Origin: Peptoniphilus sp. KCTC 25270
Lineage (GTDB): Bacteria; Bacillota; Clostridia; Tissierellales; Peptoniphilaceae
Assembly (NCBI RefSeq): GCF_021012875.1
Contig: NZ_JAJMZJ010000002.1
Span: forward strand, 124,001 to 188,000
Direction: 5' to 3'
DNA length: 64,000 nt
The position numbers and the translations under genes are program-made. Positions 1-10,107 of this stretch are shown piece by piece. Within the stretch, counting starts at the first letter, position 1. Each line of letters opens with the position of its first letter. Under the pieces are notes generated by a model. It made no database searches. It had not been told where the DNA came from and was given only the letters and a program-made list of their open reading frames with translations.

Positions 1-11
1 GCATATTTCAT
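1..11 (-). CDS. rplC: 50S ribosomal protein L3, first codons only
   Basis: The last bases of the window on the minus strand read ATG AAA TAT GC, preceded by a GGAGG box four to five bases upstream of a second ATG. This is where rplC follows rpsJ in the S10 operon, and Met-Lys-Tyr fits the usual L3 start. Only three full codons are visible, so the call rests on gene order. An earlier ATG at 16-14 leads straight to TGA and is not used. Confidence 0.6.
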
Positions 12-61
12 TTCATACCTCCATTACAGCGGATTGCCATGCAATCATATAGTCCAACGGC

Positions 62-379
62 TTACAATTTAATCTCAATATCTACCCCTGCAGGTAAGTT
101 GAGCTTCATAAGTGAATCAACAGTCTTTTGATTTGGATTTAAGATATCAATAAGACGTTTGTGTGTTCTTTGTTCAAATTGCTCTCTAGAATCTTTGTGC
201 TTATGAACAGAACGTAAGATTGTAATAATCTCTTTTTCAGTTGGTAGTGGAACAGGTCCAGAAACTTCTGCACCGCTAGCTTTTGCTGCTTCCACAATTC
301 GATGAGCACTATTATCCAACAATTCGTGGTCATAGGCTTTCAAACGAATTCTAATTTTTTGTTTTACATTTGTAGACAT
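62..379 (-). CDS. rpsJ: 30S ribosomal protein S10
   Basis: S10 of the small ribosomal subunit, which also acts with NusB in antitermination (family knowledge). The 105-residue protein is family length with two or three extra N-terminal residues. Hallmarks are [11 protein letters not shown] near the start, [10 protein letters not shown] in the middle and [14 protein letters not shown] in the tRNA/NusB-facing loop. A GGAGGG box sits seven bases before the ATG. It is the first gene of the S10 operon here, with rplC next, and has its own promoter and a long leader. Confidence 0.98.
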   Translation of the reverse strand: MSTNVKQKIRIRLKAYDHELLDNSAHRIVEAAKASGAEVSGPVPLPTEKEIITILRSVHKHKDSREQFEQRTHKRLIDILNPNQKTVDSLMKLNLPAGVDIEIKL

Positions 380-617
380 TTAAGTCCCTCCTATCGCATT
401 TTACTCGTTCAGTGAGGGTAGAGCTCCCGAACAACCCATCCGGGTGTTTCGGTGTCCCCTTAAAAAATAAAGGGCACTCTATCGCCCAATTCCAGATCGG
501 ACATTCTCGACAATAATTCCCTCATCAACAGCTTGCAATACGCTCAAAACTAAGCTAATTCCTTGCTTCGCCGTTTCTCTGAGCCACCTATTGCTTCAAC
601 GCATGTCATAACCATAC
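380..617 (-). promoter_or_regulatory. Structured 5' leader of the S10 operon
   Basis: About 235 nt lie between the predicted start site and rpsJ with no credible ORF. The RNA can fold a strong imperfect hairpin at 427-452 (CCGAA and CCC pairing with GGG and TTCGG) and a second at about 459-480 (GTGCCCTT with AAGGGGAC, one mismatch). Ribosomal-protein operons often carry autoregulatory leaders, but I do not recognise this one as a known class. Confidence 0.5.
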
Positions 618-623
618 CTTGGT

Positions 624-652
624 ATTATAACCAATATTCCTAGGGATAGCAA
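624..652 (-). promoter_or_regulatory. Sigma-A promoter of the S10 operon
   Basis: On the minus strand, -35 TTGCTA (652-647) and -10 TATAAT (629-624) are separated by exactly 17 bases. The start site should be near 617. The same TTGCTA-17-TATAAT arrangement recurs at the fluoride riboswitch promoter. Confidence 0.75.
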
Positions 653-897
653 GGGTTTTTTTAATTTTTCTTGATTTTCTTTCTTGTTTTTTCCAATTAC
701 ACCTTTTCATTCCAAAAAAACATGATACAATATCTTAGGAAATTTTTCTTGTTTTTTACGTGAATTACTTAATATATTTACCCAATCCCTGTAAGAATTC
801 CAAATAAACGAAAAAAATATCCCTATATAATAGAAGAAAAGAAGTTTTCTTCTCTAATTTTTTTGCAAAATTTATGAATTTCCACTAGGAGGATGTT
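653..897. other. AT-rich spacer between divergent rpsJ and acyltransferase
   Basis: Very AT-rich DNA with no ORF or strong hairpin. A TATAAT at 826-831 could be the -10 of the rightward acyltransferase gene, but no matching -35 is visible. Nothing else is evident. Confidence 0.4.
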
Positions 898-2697
898 TTG
901 AAACAAAAATCTTTACATATAAAATCTTTTACAGGACTAAGAGGGATTGCCCTATGGGCTGTTATGCTCTATCATCTCTTTCCTACAAAAATACAAGGAG
1001 GTTACCTAGGCGTTGTTATCTTCTTTGTTTTAAGCGGATATCTCCTTATGCGTCAATATCTTTTGTTGCCCCATAAAAATCCCTTACAAAAAGTAAAAGA
1101 ACAATACCTAAAACTAATGCCTACTGCTCTTTTTATGATTGCTACGGTCACTTTGTTTACTTTTTTCTTTTATAGAGATAGCCTACCTGACTTAAGATGG
1201 CAAGGAGCTTTTGCTCTTTTGGGTCTCAACAACTGGCAACAAATTTTTCAAGGCCTTTCGTATTTCGATTTACATGGAAGCCTTCGCCCTTTTACCCATC
1301 TTTGGGCCCATTCTGCTGAATTGCAATTTTATCTAATTTGGGCGTTTTTGCTCCTTTTTTCCAAAAATGACCGGAAGAAACTAACTTTTTCTCTCTTTTT
1401 ATTTAGTGGAGTTTCTTTCTTACTCATGATCGGTATGACTCCTTCCCACGAAGATATGACACGGATTTATTATGGAACCGATACTCGGTTTTTCTCCTTT
1501 GGAATCGGCGCTTTAATTGGATCCATTGGAACCGTTGGAAGCTCCAATACATCCCATAAAAACAAGGGGTTCCTCGCTAGTGTTTTGGGAATAATTTTAT
1601 TAGGGGCTTTTCTTTTCCTTAAAGAATCTCCTCTTCTTTACTACGGAGGGATGCTTCTCTTTACTTTGGCAACGTCTCTTCTTTTGATTTATATTTCAAA
1701 GGACGACAACTTTTTTGCCACCTTTTTATCCCATCCTATTTTTACTTTTTTTGGAAAGAGAGCCTACTCGTATTACCTATGGCAATATGCCATTATGTTA
1801 ATTTTTCAAAAACTCTTTTCCCACAGTACGCTCCCCTACGGAATTCAGGTTTTGTTGCAACTGATTCTTCTAGCAATTGTGGCAGAATACAGCTATCGCG
1901 TATGGGAAAAAAGAAAAAGCTACCAATTTCTCCTTCCCGTTCTCTCCCTAATTCTTGCGAGCATTCTTTTCTTCTCTTTCCTTACCCAAGAAGAGAATTC
2001 CCCTTCCGAAGACATTTCAGAAACCCAAACAACACAAGGGCCTATTGTCCCTCAAGAAGGAGAAACTTCCGATCCAAATCTTTCGCCAGAAACCCTATCT
2101 TCCGATGCTCCTTTGGGAGACACGCCGGAACAAATCGATCTTTGGAAAAATATGGAAGAGGTAAATGCTCTTTATCCTGAAATTGCTATGTCGCCACAAG
2201 GCTATACAAGAACCATCGAAATGAAGGGATTGGCCATTGGAGACAGCGTAATGGAGGGAACAGCCTCCGTGTTGCAAAAATATTTTCCTCAATTTATTAT
2301 TGATGGAAAAGTAAATCGCCAAATGATTCATTCTTTTGAATTATTGGATCAATATTTGCCTTCTCTTGGGGAAGCCGACCCTATTGTTATTCAGTTGGGA
2401 ACGAATGCCGATTTCCAAAAGGAACGGCTGGAAGAAATTATCCAAAAAACAGCACCCCATCCTTTGTATCTTGTAAATACCGTTATGCCAGATCCTTGGG
2501 AAGAATCTGTAAACAAAAAAATCCAAGAAGCGGCGGAAAATTCACCTCGGGTCCATTTGATCGATTGGTATTCCTTGGCCAAAACCCAAAGCGAATTATT
2601 TAGAGAAGACAATACGCACCCCGTAGAAAAAGGTTGTTATGTTCTATCTCAATTGATTGCGAAAAATCTACTGCAAACCAAAGTGGCTCCCGAATAG
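898..2697 (+). CDS. OatA-like membrane O-acyltransferase with SGNH domain
   Basis: Two-domain acyltransferase. The N-terminal half is an acyltransferase-3 domain of about ten membrane helices, beginning GLRGIALW with R15 and H26 in the conserved positions. A Ser/Thr/Glu-rich linker (about 370-425) leads to an extracellular SGNH domain with GDS at 448-450 and the DxxH pair D571/H574. This is the layout of OatA, which O-acetylates peptidoglycan to resist lysozyme; other cell-envelope sugars are possible substrates. The start is TTG: AGGAGG ends five bases before it, while the nearer ATG at 893 is followed by a stop. It is a single-gene unit with its own terminator overlapping the stop codon. 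Confidence 0.85.
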   Translation: MKQKSLHIKSFTGLRGIALWAVMLYHLFPTKIQGGYLGVVIFFVLSGYLLMRQYLLLPHKNPLQKVKEQYLKLMPTALFMIATVTLFTFFFYRDSLPDLRWQGAFALLGLNNWQQIFQGLSYFDLHGSLRPFTHLWAHSAELQFYLIWAFLLLFSKNDRKKLTFSLFLFSGVSFLLMIGMTPSHEDMTRIYYGTDTRFFSFGIGALIGSIGTVGSSNTSHKNKGFLASVLGIILLGAFLFLKESPLLYYGGMLLFTLATSLLLIYISKDDNFFATFLSHPIFTFFGKRAYSYYLWQYAIMLIFQKLFSHSTLPYGIQVLLQLILLAIVAEYSYRVWEKRKSYQFLLPVLSLILASILFFSFLTQEENSPSEDISETQTTQGPIVPQEGETSDPNLSPETLSSDAPLGDTPEQIDLWKNMEEVNALYPEIAMSPQGYTRTIEMKGLAIGDSVMEGTASVLQKYFPQFIIDGKVNRQMIHSFELLDQYLPSLGEADPIVIQLGTNADFQKERLEEIIQKTAPHPLYLVNTVMPDPWEESVNKKIQEAAENSPRVHLIDWYSLAKTQSELFREDNTHPVEKGCYVLSQLIAKNLLQTKVAPE

Positions 2698-2712
2698 GAG
2701 CCACTTTTTTTG
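2681..2712 (+). terminator. Terminator of acyltransferase gene
   Basis: Perfect stem GTGGCTCC/GGAGCCAC with loop CGAATA, followed by seven T. The TAG stop codon lies inside the hairpin. Confidence 0.9.
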
Positions 2713-2766
2713 TTATGGAAAATTCGTTTATTTTTCCTTTTCTTCATCGACTCTATTTTTAGGCAA

Positions 2767-2802
2767 AGAAAAAAGCTGTTACAGAAATTCTGTAGCAGCT
2801 TT
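2767..2802 (-). terminator. Terminator of dnaJ-like/clpB operon
   Basis: Minus-strand stem AAGCTGCTACAG/CTGTAACAGCTT with one mismatch and loop AATTT, then TTTTCTTT. It lies just past the clpB stop. Confidence 0.85.
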
Positions 2803-2807
2803 CTTTT

Positions 2808-5384
2808 TTATTTCTCAATAACAAATTCTCCGTCTTTGTAGTCAATCTTAATGCGGTCGCCATCAAAGATACTTCCTTGAATCAAAGCACGGGACAATTT
2901 TGTCTCAATATTGTTTTGAATATAGCGTTTTACTGGTCTTGCTCCATACAATACGTTGTAGGATTCTTCCAAGATCTTCATCTTCGCTTCTTCCGTTGCT
3001 TCCAATATCATTTGACGTTCTTTTAGACGTTTTTCAATTTCAGCAATGGCCACGTCGATGATTTTTACAATTTCTTCTTGTAACAATGGTTTGAACAAGA
3101 CGATTTCGTCAATTCGGTTTAGGAATTCTGGACGGAAGTGCATTTTCATTTGTCTATCGACTTCTTCTCTTGCTTCTTCCGTAATGTTTCCTTTGTCATC
3201 GATTCCTTCAATTAAATCTTGGGATCCAATATTGGATGTCATAATAATGACGGTATTTTTGAAATCTACTGTACGTCCTTGGTTGTCAGTTAAACGCCCA
3301 TCGTCTAATACTTGCAACAAAATATTAAACACATCGGGATGAGCTTTTTCAATTTCGTCAAATAGAATCACAGAGTAAGGTTTTCTTCGAACGGCTTCGG
3401 TTAATTGACCCCCCTCATCATATCCTACATATCCTGGAGGAGATCCTACCAAACGAGATACGGAATGTTTCTCCATATATTCACTCATGTCGATTCGAAT
3501 CATATTTCTTTCATCGTCAAATAGTGCTTCGGTTAAGGATTTTGCTGTTTCGGTTTTTCCTACCCCGGTTGGTCCTAGGAAGATAAAAGAACCAATGGGA
3601 CGATTTTCCGCCTTCAAACCAGCTCTTGCCCGTAACACGGCATCGGATACGGCTCTTGTGGCTTCGTTTTGTCCAATGACACGTTCTTGCAAAATGTCGT
3701 CTAAGTGCAATAATTTTTCTCGCTCGGTTTCGGCCAATTTTGTTACAGGAATCCCTGTCCACTTACTAACTACTTCGGCAATTTCTTCCTCGGTTACTTG
3801 CTCTTTTACCATGGAATCTTTTCCCTTGGCTTTGGATTCTGCTTCTCTTAACGCTTCTTCCAACTCAGGCAAACGTCCATATCGTAAAGCACTTAAGCGT
3901 TCCAAATCATACTTTCTTTCCGCCTCTTCAATTTCGTGGCGTACTTCTTCAATTTCTTCTTTTATGGTTTTTTCACTTTCCAAAGATTTCTTTTCGCTTT
4001 CCCAACGAGCGGTTAAGCTATCAAATTCGGATTTTTTCTCAGAAAGTTCTTTCTCCAATTTTTCCAAACGAATTTTTGAAGCCTCGTCAGTTTCTTTTTT
4101 CAAAGCTTCTCTTTCGATTTCCAATTGCAAAATGTGACGACGAATATCATCAATTTCTGTTGGCATAGAATCAATCTCAGTTCTTACCATGGCGCAAGCC
4201 TCATCCATTAAATCAATGGCTTTATCTGGCAAGAAACGATCGGTAATGTAACGATCGGACAAAGTGGCCGCCTGAATCACGGCCCCATCGCTAATGCGAA
4301 TTCCGTGATAGATTTCGTATTTTTCCTTTAATCCACGCAAAATAGAGATAGTATCTTCGGTTGTTGGTTCTTGAACCAACACTTTTTGGAATCTTCGTTC
4401 CAAAGCCGGATCTTTTTCAATATATTTTCTATATTCGTCCAAAGTAGTTGCCCCAATGGCATGTAGTTCTCCCCTTGCAAGCATTGGTTTTAACAAATTG
4501 GAAGCGTCCATTGCCCCTTCAGATTTTCCCGCTCCTACAATGTTGTGAATTTCGTCAATAAACATTAAGATTTCGCCATCTGAATTTTCTACTTCTTTCA
4601 ATACAGCCTTTAGACGCTCTTCAAATTCTCCTCGATATTTTGCCCCTGCAATTAAAGCTCCCATATCCAAAGAGAAGATGGTTTTGTTTTTTAATCCTTC
4701 TGGAACATCTCCCGCTACGATTCTTTGGGCCAACCCTTCTACAATGGCTGTTTTCCCAACGCCAGGTTCCCCAATTAAAACGGGATTGTTTTTGGTTCTA
4801 CGACTTAATATACGAATAACATTTCGCACTTCATCATCTCTACCAATAACCGGGTCCATTTTCCCTTTTCGCACTTCAGAGGTTAGATCCCGTCCGTATT
4901 TTTCCAAGGCCTCATACATATCTTCTGGATTGTCGCTTGTAACCCTTTGGTTTCCTCGAATTTTTTGCAAAGCTTCCATAAAACCATCTAGGGTAATTTC
5001 GTATTTCTGAAATAGTTTGGAAGACTTGCTTCCTTTGTTTTTCAACAAAGCGATGTATAAATGTTCCACGCTAATGTAGTCGTCATTTAATTTTCGTGCT
5101 TCTTTTACAGATTCCGTTAAAACCTTATTGAAATCGTTCGATGGTTGTGGATTGGCACCAGTTTGTTTGGATAGACGAGAAATCTCGTGTTCTACTTCCG
5201 ATTGTAAAGCCAAAGGAACTACGTCCATATAGGTTAAAATTCTTGGAATCAATCCATTTTCATCTTCCAACAAAGTTCTGTGTAAGTGAATTTCATCCAC
5301 TTGAGGATTTCCCATTTCACGAGCGTATTCTTGCGCTCCTTGAATGGCTTCTAAAGATTTTTGTGTAAATTTATCAAATTGCAT
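2808..5384 (-). CDS. clpB: ClpB ATP-dependent disaggregase
   Basis: Hexameric AAA+ disaggregase that works with DnaK/DnaJ to rescue aggregated proteins. At 858 residues it is full length: Clp N-domain (1-145), first ATPase with Walker A GEPGVGKT at 205-212, coiled-coil middle domain (about 400-525) that is long as in ClpB rather than ClpC, and second ATPase with GPTGVGKT at 604-611. The protein ends KDGEFVIEK without the Lys/Asp tail or ClpP loop of protease partners. It follows a DnaJ-type co-chaperone by 42 bp, downstream of a promoter with two CtsR boxes. Confidence 0.98.
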   Translation of the reverse strand: MQFDKFTQKSLEAIQGAQEYAREMGNPQVDEIHLHRTLLEDENGLIPRILTYMDVVPLALQSEVEHEISRLSKQTGANPQPSNDFNKVLTESVKEARKLNDDYISVEHLYIALLKNKGSKSSKLFQKYEITLDGFMEALQKIRGNQRVTSDNPEDMYEALEKYGRDLTSEVRKGKMDPVIGRDDEVRNVIRILSRRTKNNPVLIGEPGVGKTAIVEGLAQRIVAGDVPEGLKNKTIFSLDMGALIAGAKYRGEFEERLKAVLKEVENSDGEILMFIDEIHNIVGAGKSEGAMDASNLLKPMLARGELHAIGATTLDEYRKYIEKDPALERRFQKVLVQEPTTEDTISILRGLKEKYEIYHGIRISDGAVIQAATLSDRYITDRFLPDKAIDLMDEACAMVRTEIDSMPTEIDDIRRHILQLEIEREALKKETDEASKIRLEKLEKELSEKKSEFDSLTARWESEKKSLESEKTIKEEIEEVRHEIEEAERKYDLERLSALRYGRLPELEEALREAESKAKGKDSMVKEQVTEEEIAEVVSKWTGIPVTKLAETEREKLLHLDDILQERVIGQNEATRAVSDAVLRARAGLKAENRPIGSFIFLGPTGVGKTETAKSLTEALFDDERNMIRIDMSEYMEKHSVSRLVGSPPGYVGYDEGGQLTEAVRRKPYSVILFDEIEKAHPDVFNILLQVLDDGRLTDNQGRTVDFKNTVIIMTSNIGSQDLIEGIDDKGNITEEAREEVDRQMKMHFRPEFLNRIDEIVLFKPLLQEEIVKIIDVAIAEIEKRLKERQMILEATEEAKMKILEESYNVLYGARPVKRYIQNNIETKLSRALIQGSIFDGDRIKIDYKDGEFVIEK

Positions 5385-5426
5385 AGTCTACCTCCTATTG
5401 TATTTTTATTTATTTTTTTCTTTCTT

Positions 5427-6347
5427 TTATTTATTTTGATTGTAGCTATTTTTTAATTCTTCGTAAATTTTCTTTTGTTCATCGGTTAAATCCGTTGGAT
5501 TTATAATATTAAATTGAACCACTAAGTTCCCTGTTTTTCCTCTTAAATCTTTATATCCTTTATTGGGAACTCGCAGTTTTGTTCCACCCCTTGTACCTTC
5601 TGGTACCGTGATGCGAACTTTTCCTGCCGGCGTCTGAACCAACACCTTATCCCCTAAAAGAGCTTGCCAAGGATAAATATCCTCTGTTTTTACAATATCC
5701 AAGCCATCTAAGCGGGTGTTGATTCCGTCTAAAATTTGAATCTTGAATAAAATATCTCCTTCAATTCCAATTTTTTCTCCCCTTACCTTTACTTTCTTTC
5801 CGCTGGTAATCCCTGCAGGAACTTTTACCAAAACATCTACCGGTTCCCCATTAATATCTAAGGTCACATTCCGGTCGATTCCTTTGTAAGCGTCAAAAAT
5901 AGATACGGATAAATCCGTGTTATACGTTTGTCTACGAGGGGATCTACGACTTTTTCCCCCACCACCAAAAATATGGGAGAAATCAAATCCCCCCGCCGAT
6001 TGACTCTGACTTCCTGCCCCTTTTCCTCCAAAGAACATTTCGAAGAAATCGCTAAATTCGCCGCTACCGCCAGTGGAATAACTATATCCATACTGGCTTG
6101 GGTCGAAATTCATTCCTCCTGAAAAATTCCCTGAAGTACCAAAAGTATCGTAGGTTTTTCGTTTTTCTGGATCCGATAAAACCTCGTAAGCTTCGCCAAT
6201 TTCTTTGAATTTTTCCTGCGCCGCCTCATCTCCTGGATTTAAGTCCGGATGATATTTTTTCGCTAAATTTCGATAGGCTTTTTTTATCTCTTTGTCACTA
6301 GCTGTTTTTTCAACCCCTAGCGCTTTATAATAATCTTTATATTCCAT
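5427..6347 (-). CDS. DnaJ-family co-chaperone, type II (CbpA-like)
   Basis: J-domain protein that stimulates DnaK ATPase and delivers substrates. The J domain is at 1-70 with HPD at 33-35, followed by a Gly/Ser/Phe-rich stretch (about 74-130) and the two beta-sandwich substrate domains (130-300). There is no CxxCxGxG zinc-finger region, so it is a CbpA/DnaJB-like protein and not the canonical dnaJ of a grpE-dnaK-dnaJ operon. It is first in an operon with clpB, suggesting a dedicated partner in disaggregation. CtsR boxes flank its promoter. Confidence 0.92.
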   Translation of the reverse strand: MEYKDYYKALGVEKTASDKEIKKAYRNLAKKYHPDLNPGDEAAQEKFKEIGEAYEVLSDPEKRKTYDTFGTSGNFSGGMNFDPSQYGYSYSTGGSGEFSDFFEMFFGGKGAGSQSQSAGGFDFSHIFGGGGKSRRSPRRQTYNTDLSVSIFDAYKGIDRNVTLDINGEPVDVLVKVPAGITSGKKVKVRGEKIGIEGDILFKIQILDGINTRLDGLDIVKTEDIYPWQALLGDKVLVQTPAGKVRITVPEGTRGGTKLRVPNKGYKDLRGKTGNLVVQFNIINPTDLTDEQKKIYEELKNSYNQNK

Positions 6348-6368
6348 AACATACCCCCTTTGGGATTT

Positions 6369-6385
6369 ATTGACCTTCTTTGACT
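6369..6385 (-). promoter_or_regulatory. CtsR box, downstream of dnaJ-like/clpB promoter
   Basis: Minus-strand AGTCAAA-GAA-GGTCAAT, one base off the CtsR consensus RGTCAAA-N3-RGTCAAA. It covers the predicted start site (near 6385), so bound CtsR would block initiation. Confidence 0.85.
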
Positions 6386-6391
6386 TACATA

Positions 6392-6420
6392 AGTATACTA
6401 CCTTTTTCCCTTTATTGCAA
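6392..6420 (-). promoter_or_regulatory. Sigma-A promoter of dnaJ-like/clpB
   Basis: -35 TTGCAA (6420-6415) and -10 TATACT (6397-6392) with a 17-bp spacer, lying between two CtsR boxes. Confidence 0.8.
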
Positions 6421-6436
6421 TAGATTCCTTAAATTT

Positions 6437-6453
6437 TTTGACTTTATTTGACT
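6437..6453 (-). promoter_or_regulatory. CtsR box, upstream of dnaJ-like/clpB promoter
   Basis: Minus-strand AGTCAAA-TAA-AGTCAAA, a perfect tandem heptamer match to the CtsR consensus, 16 bp upstream of the -35. Confidence 0.9.
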
Positions 6454-6497
6454 TTTGTTTGATTTTTATTTTCCATTTTTTTCTCGCCAGTTATTCT

Positions 6498-6513
6498 TAC
6501 CCATTTTTGGGTA
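6498..6513. repeat. Inverted repeat TACCCA-N4-TGGGTA
   Basis: Perfect dyad upstream of the FabK-like gene, overlapping a possible -10 (TATATT, 6512-6517). It could be an operator; I recognise no known regulator for it. Confidence 0.35.
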
Positions 6514-6558
6514 TATTTTCAAGAGAATAAACCATTTGAAACAAAGGAGGATTACTTT

Positions 6559-7485
6559 ATGTTTACTATACAAGAATTTTTTGGAATCGAAAAACCCATT
6601 TTACAAGGAGGAATGGCCCACGTTTCGGATCATAATTTAGCAGCGGCCGTCTCCAATGCTGGCGGCTTAGGAATTTTGGCTTCTGGCGGTTATAGCGCAG
6701 AAGAATTTCGCCATCATATTCATGAATGTCGAAAATTAACCGATAAACCCTTCGCTGTTAACTTGGCTCTTTCCTATCCAAATATCGAAGAAATTATTGA
6801 AGTGGCTTTAGAGGAAAAAGTTCCTTTCGCCATTGCTGGTGGAGGAAATCCTGCGCCTTATTTCCAAAAATTAACCGACGCAGGCATGACTGTTGTCCCT
6901 GTTATTGGAAATAGCAAAATGGCAAAAAAAGTTGTGGAACTTGGAGCAAAAGCTTGTATTTTTGAAGGAGCTGAAGCCGGCGGTCATATTGGCGCCTTAA
7001 ATACAATGGCTGCTCTTCCAGGAATTGTAGATTCCGTTGACATTCCAGTAATTGCAGCTGGTGGAATTGCCAGTGGTCGTCAAATTTTAGCGGCTGAAAT
7101 TTTAGGTGCGCAAGGCGTTCAAGTGGGAACGCGTTTCTTAGCTGCCAATGAATGTAACGTCCATGAAAAATTCAAAGACGCCGTTATTGAAGCCCAGGAC
7201 AAGGACGTTACCGTAACAGGCTATATGTCTCATCCCGTACGGGTTATGAAAAATAAAATGACGGAAAAATATTTACCTTTGGAAAAAGAAGGCGGACGCC
7301 AAAAAGAATTGGAAGAATTAGGAACGGGCGCTACTCGCCGCGCTTCTGTAGAAGGCGATGTGGAATGGGGCTCTGTTATGATTGGACAGGCTGTTGGTCA
7401 CGTTACAAAAAGAGAAAGTGTCGCAGAAATCATCGATACACTTTTCAAAGAATACGAAGAAGCAAAATCTTCTATTTGCAAATAG
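6559..7485 (+). CDS. FabK / nitronate monooxygenase-family FMN enzyme
   Basis: FMN-dependent TIM-barrel enzyme of 308 residues. The N-terminal PILQGGMAHVSD, the GGLGILASGG loop, EGAEAGGHIG (about 136-145) and GGIASGRQI followed by GAQGVQVGTRF are family hallmarks. The family contains enoyl-ACP reductase FabK and nitronate monooxygenases. The C-terminal RRASVEGDVEWGSVMIGQ resembles FabK more. It is not inside a fab cluster; it stands alone with its own AAAGGAGG box and terminator, so fatty-acid synthesis is a reasonable guess and not proven. Confidence 0.8.
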   Translation: MFTIQEFFGIEKPILQGGMAHVSDHNLAAAVSNAGGLGILASGGYSAEEFRHHIHECRKLTDKPFAVNLALSYPNIEEIIEVALEEKVPFAIAGGGNPAPYFQKLTDAGMTVVPVIGNSKMAKKVVELGAKACIFEGAEAGGHIGALNTMAALPGIVDSVDIPVIAAGGIASGRQILAAEILGAQGVQVGTRFLAANECNVHEKFKDAVIEAQDKDVTVTGYMSHPVRVMKNKMTEKYLPLEKEGGRQKELEELGTGATRRASVEGDVEWGSVMIGQAVGHVTKRESVAEIIDTLFKEYEEAKSSICK

Positions 7486-7493
7486 ACAAAAAG

Positions 7494-7527
7494 AAAAAGC
7501 AAGGATTTTCCTCCTTGCTTTTTTTGT
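7494..7527. terminator. Bidirectional terminator, FabK-like / smpB
   Basis: Stem AAGCAAGGA/TCCTTGCTT with loop TTTTCC, A-run on the left and T-run on the right, serving the convergent FabK-like and smpB genes. Confidence 0.9.
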
Positions 7528-7532
7528 GTCCT

Positions 7533-7991
7533 TTATCTTCGAACCGCTTGCTGCATTCTTCGTTCCACATCTCGTTTTGCGATGGATTCTCTTTTGTCGT
7601 ACAGTTTTTTCCCTCGAGCCGTTGCTATGGCAACTTTTACTCTTCCCCGAGACAAATACAGTTTCAAAGGAATAATTGTCAGACCTTTTTGTTGAATGTC
7701 CCGCTCTAATTTTCGTATTTCTGAACGATTTAACAACAATTTTCTCGTACGTAGGGGATCTACATTAAAAATATTTCCCTGTTCATAAGGGGAAATATGC
7801 ATTCCTTCAATAAATACTTCTCCCTCTTTAATTTTGCAAAACGCTTCTTGCAAATTGGCTTTTCCTTGACGCAAAGATTTTACTTCTGTCCCCACAAGGG
7901 AAATTCCCGCTTCATAGGTGTCTTCAATAAAGTAATCGTGGGTCGCTCTACGATTCTTTGCCAGCGTTCCCTTCTCTACTTTCTTCGCCAT
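7533..7991 (-). CDS. smpB: SsrA-binding protein SmpB
   Basis: Binds tmRNA and places it in the A site of stalled ribosomes. Hallmarks are [32 protein letters not shown] and the [20 protein letters not shown] tail. I chose the ATG at 7991 (MAKKVEKG, 152 residues), matching other SmpB starts; a GTG three codons upstream (8000) is also open. The start lies about 44 bp inside the end of rnr, so translation is probably coupled. Its RNA partner is in this window at 56.3-56.6 kb. Confidence 0.95.
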   Translation of the reverse strand: MAKKVEKGTLAKNRRATHDYFIEDTYEAGISLVGTEVKSLRQGKANLQEAFCKIKEGEVFIEGMHISPYEQGNIFNVDPLRTRKLLLNRSEIRKLERDIQQKGLTIIPLKLYLSRGRVKVAIATARGKKLYDKRESIAKRDVERRMQQAVRR

Positions 7992-10098
7992 CTTCTTCAC
8001 CGCCTAAACTAAAGTCGATTCTGCCTTTAATTGGGTCAGCCGCGACTACTTTTATTTTTATCTCATCTCCAATATGGAATTCTTTTTTGCTATGTTCTGC
8101 CACCGCGCGATAATTTTCTTCGTCAAAATGATAGAACTCACCCATGGAATGATACGAAATCAATCCTTCTATGGTATTTTCTAATTCCGCAAAAATTCCA
8201 AATCCTGTAATGCCTGATACCCTCGCCGTAAATTCCTCTCCAATATGATCCATCATATATTGAGCCATCTTTACATCCGCTACTTTTCGTTCTGCTTCTT
8301 GAGCCGTTTTTTCCGTAGCCGAAACATGGGAGGCAATATCTGGGAATATGCTTTGGTATCTTGCAATTAATTTACTGGTAAGCTGTTTGTTCAAATCGGC
8401 CTTAATCACTCTATGAATGGTCAAATCAGAATATCTACGAATGGGCGAGGTGAAATGGCTATAATATTCTGCTGCCAATCCAAAATGAATATCCCGTTCA
8501 TAGCTATATCTTGCCTTTTGCATACTTCGAAGAACCATCGTGCTGATTAACAATTCTTCTTTCTTTCCTTTGATTTTCTTCATTAAAGCCTGTACATCTT
8601 TCGGCTGAATCTCTTCGCTTACGGAAAGATGATAGCCAAATGGACGGATAATAGAGTTCAAAACTTCTAATTTTTCTTCGTCTGGCTCCTCGTGAATTCG
8701 ATATAAGAAAGGAAGTTTTTTATCAGAATATTCCTTGGCCACTGTTTCATTGGCCAACAACATAAATTCTTCAATTAACTGATTGGCAAAACGGCGGTCC
8801 TCTACGGTAATAGAAATAGGACGCCCTTCTTCATCCAATTGAATATTTGGTTCTGCGAAAGCAAAGTCAATATTGCCCCGTTCGTTTCGTTTTTTCAAAC
8901 GAGCTCGAGCAATTTTTTCCATGGTCAATAGCTCTTCTTCAAATCCTTCTAGGGAATAATGCACCTTGCTATTGTCCTCTAAGAAATCCGAAACATTTCC
9001 ATAGACCATTCTGCGGTGGCTTCGAATCACAGACTCCGCCAATTTATGTCCTGTTACATTTCCTTCTATATCAATTTCCACTAACAAACTAAGGGTTAGA
9101 CGATCTACGTCTTCATTCAAAGAACAAATTCCGTTGGATAATTCTTCTGGCAACATAGGGATTACTTTATTTAGCAAGTAGACACTATTGCCCCTCTCTC
9201 TTGCCTCTCTATCCAAATGGGTGTTTTCCCGAACATATTCTGCCACATCGGCAATATGGATTCCCAATTCGTATTTCCCATTTTCTTTTTCTTCAATGGA
9301 AATTGCATCGTCGAAATCCTTTGAATCCGCTCCATCAATGGTAAAAGTTTTTACTTCTCTTAAATCCAAACGAGCACGAAGGCTATTGGCTGGAACAGTA
9401 TCTGGAATGGCCTTTGCCTCTTCCAAAACTTCCTTTGGAAATTCAATAGGAATGTCCATAGAATAAGCCACGCTCATTACATCCACGCCTTTATCCTCAG
9501 GATATCCTAAAACTTCAATAATGCGCCCTTCTGGTTTCCGACTGGGAGTAGGATATTTATCAATGGCAACAACGACTTTTTGTCCTTCTTTTGCCCCCAT
9601 TTTTCGTTTTTTCGGAATAAAAATATCCGTCCCCATTCGGGTTTCATCGGGAATGACAAATCCAAATTTTCCCGCATCATCATAGGTTCCAACAATAGTC
9701 TTTGTAGAGCGTTCCAAAACCTCTTCTACAATCCCTTCCAATCGCTTGTCCCCTTCGCGTTTTTCTCGCAAACGAACCAAAATACGATCTCCGTGAAGTG
9801 CCGAATTCATTTTTGTTTCATGAATATATACATCTTCTACCCCTTCCTCCTCTGGAAGAAGGAATCCGAATCCCTTTTCATTCCCCTGTAAAGTTCCTAC
9901 AAGCAAATTTTCTTTACTGACAATATGAAATTTTTTCTCTTCATCTTTGTATAGCTGGCCTTCTTTTACCATATTCTTAATCAGCGTCTTAAATTCTTTT
10001 CTTAAATCATTATTTACCTTCATTTTTTGAAGGATTTGCTCCCTTGTTAAAGGCCCTTCTCGATGAATCAGCTCAAGAATTCGTTTTTGAATGGACAT
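7948..10098 (-). CDS. rnr: Ribonuclease R
   Basis: Processive 3'-5' exoribonuclease that degrades structured RNA and acts in trans-translation with SmpB/tmRNA. The 716 residues contain an N-terminal winged helix (1-60), two cold-shock OB domains (about 65-200), the RNB catalytic domain with D255, D261, D263 and D264 around [12 protein letters not shown], and a C-terminal S1 domain (about 620-700). It lies between ddl (9 bp gap) and smpB (overlapping). Confidence 0.97.
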   Translation of the reverse strand: MSIQKRILELIHREGPLTREQILQKMKVNNDLRKEFKTLIKNMVKEGQLYKDEEKKFHIVSKENLLVGTLQGNEKGFGFLLPEEEGVEDVYIHETKMNSALHGDRILVRLREKREGDKRLEGIVEEVLERSTKTIVGTYDDAGKFGFVIPDETRMGTDIFIPKKRKMGAKEGQKVVVAIDKYPTPSRKPEGRIIEVLGYPEDKGVDVMSVAYSMDIPIEFPKEVLEEAKAIPDTVPANSLRARLDLREVKTFTIDGADSKDFDDAISIEEKENGKYELGIHIADVAEYVRENTHLDREARERGNSVYLLNKVIPMLPEELSNGICSLNEDVDRLTLSLLVEIDIEGNVTGHKLAESVIRSHRRMVYGNVSDFLEDNSKVHYSLEGFEEELLTMEKIARARLKKRNERGNIDFAFAEPNIQLDEEGRPISITVEDRRFANQLIEEFMLLANETVAKEYSDKKLPFLYRIHEEPDEEKLEVLNSIIRPFGYHLSVSEEIQPKDVQALMKKIKGKKEELLISTMVLRSMQKARYSYERDIHFGLAAEYYSHFTSPIRRYSDLTIHRVIKADLNKQLTSKLIARYQSIFPDIASHVSATEKTAQEAERKVADVKMAQYMMDHIGEEFTARVSGITGFGIFAELENTIEGLISYHSMGEFYHFDEENYRAVAEHSKKEFHIGDEIKIKVVAADPIKGRIDFSLGGEEDGEESREGNAGKES

Positions 10099-10107
10099 AC
10101 GCCCTCC

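Noticed and set aside
3487-4137. Long rightward open frames opposite clpB, and similar ones opposite clpC, pgk and sdaAA
   Set aside because: They have serine-rich, low-complexity translations, lack ribosome-binding sites and mirror the codon bias of conserved genes on the other strand.
6498-6513. FapR operator upstream of the FabK-like gene
   Set aside because: TACCCA-N4-TGGGTA does not match the FapR consensus; kept only as an unassigned repeat.
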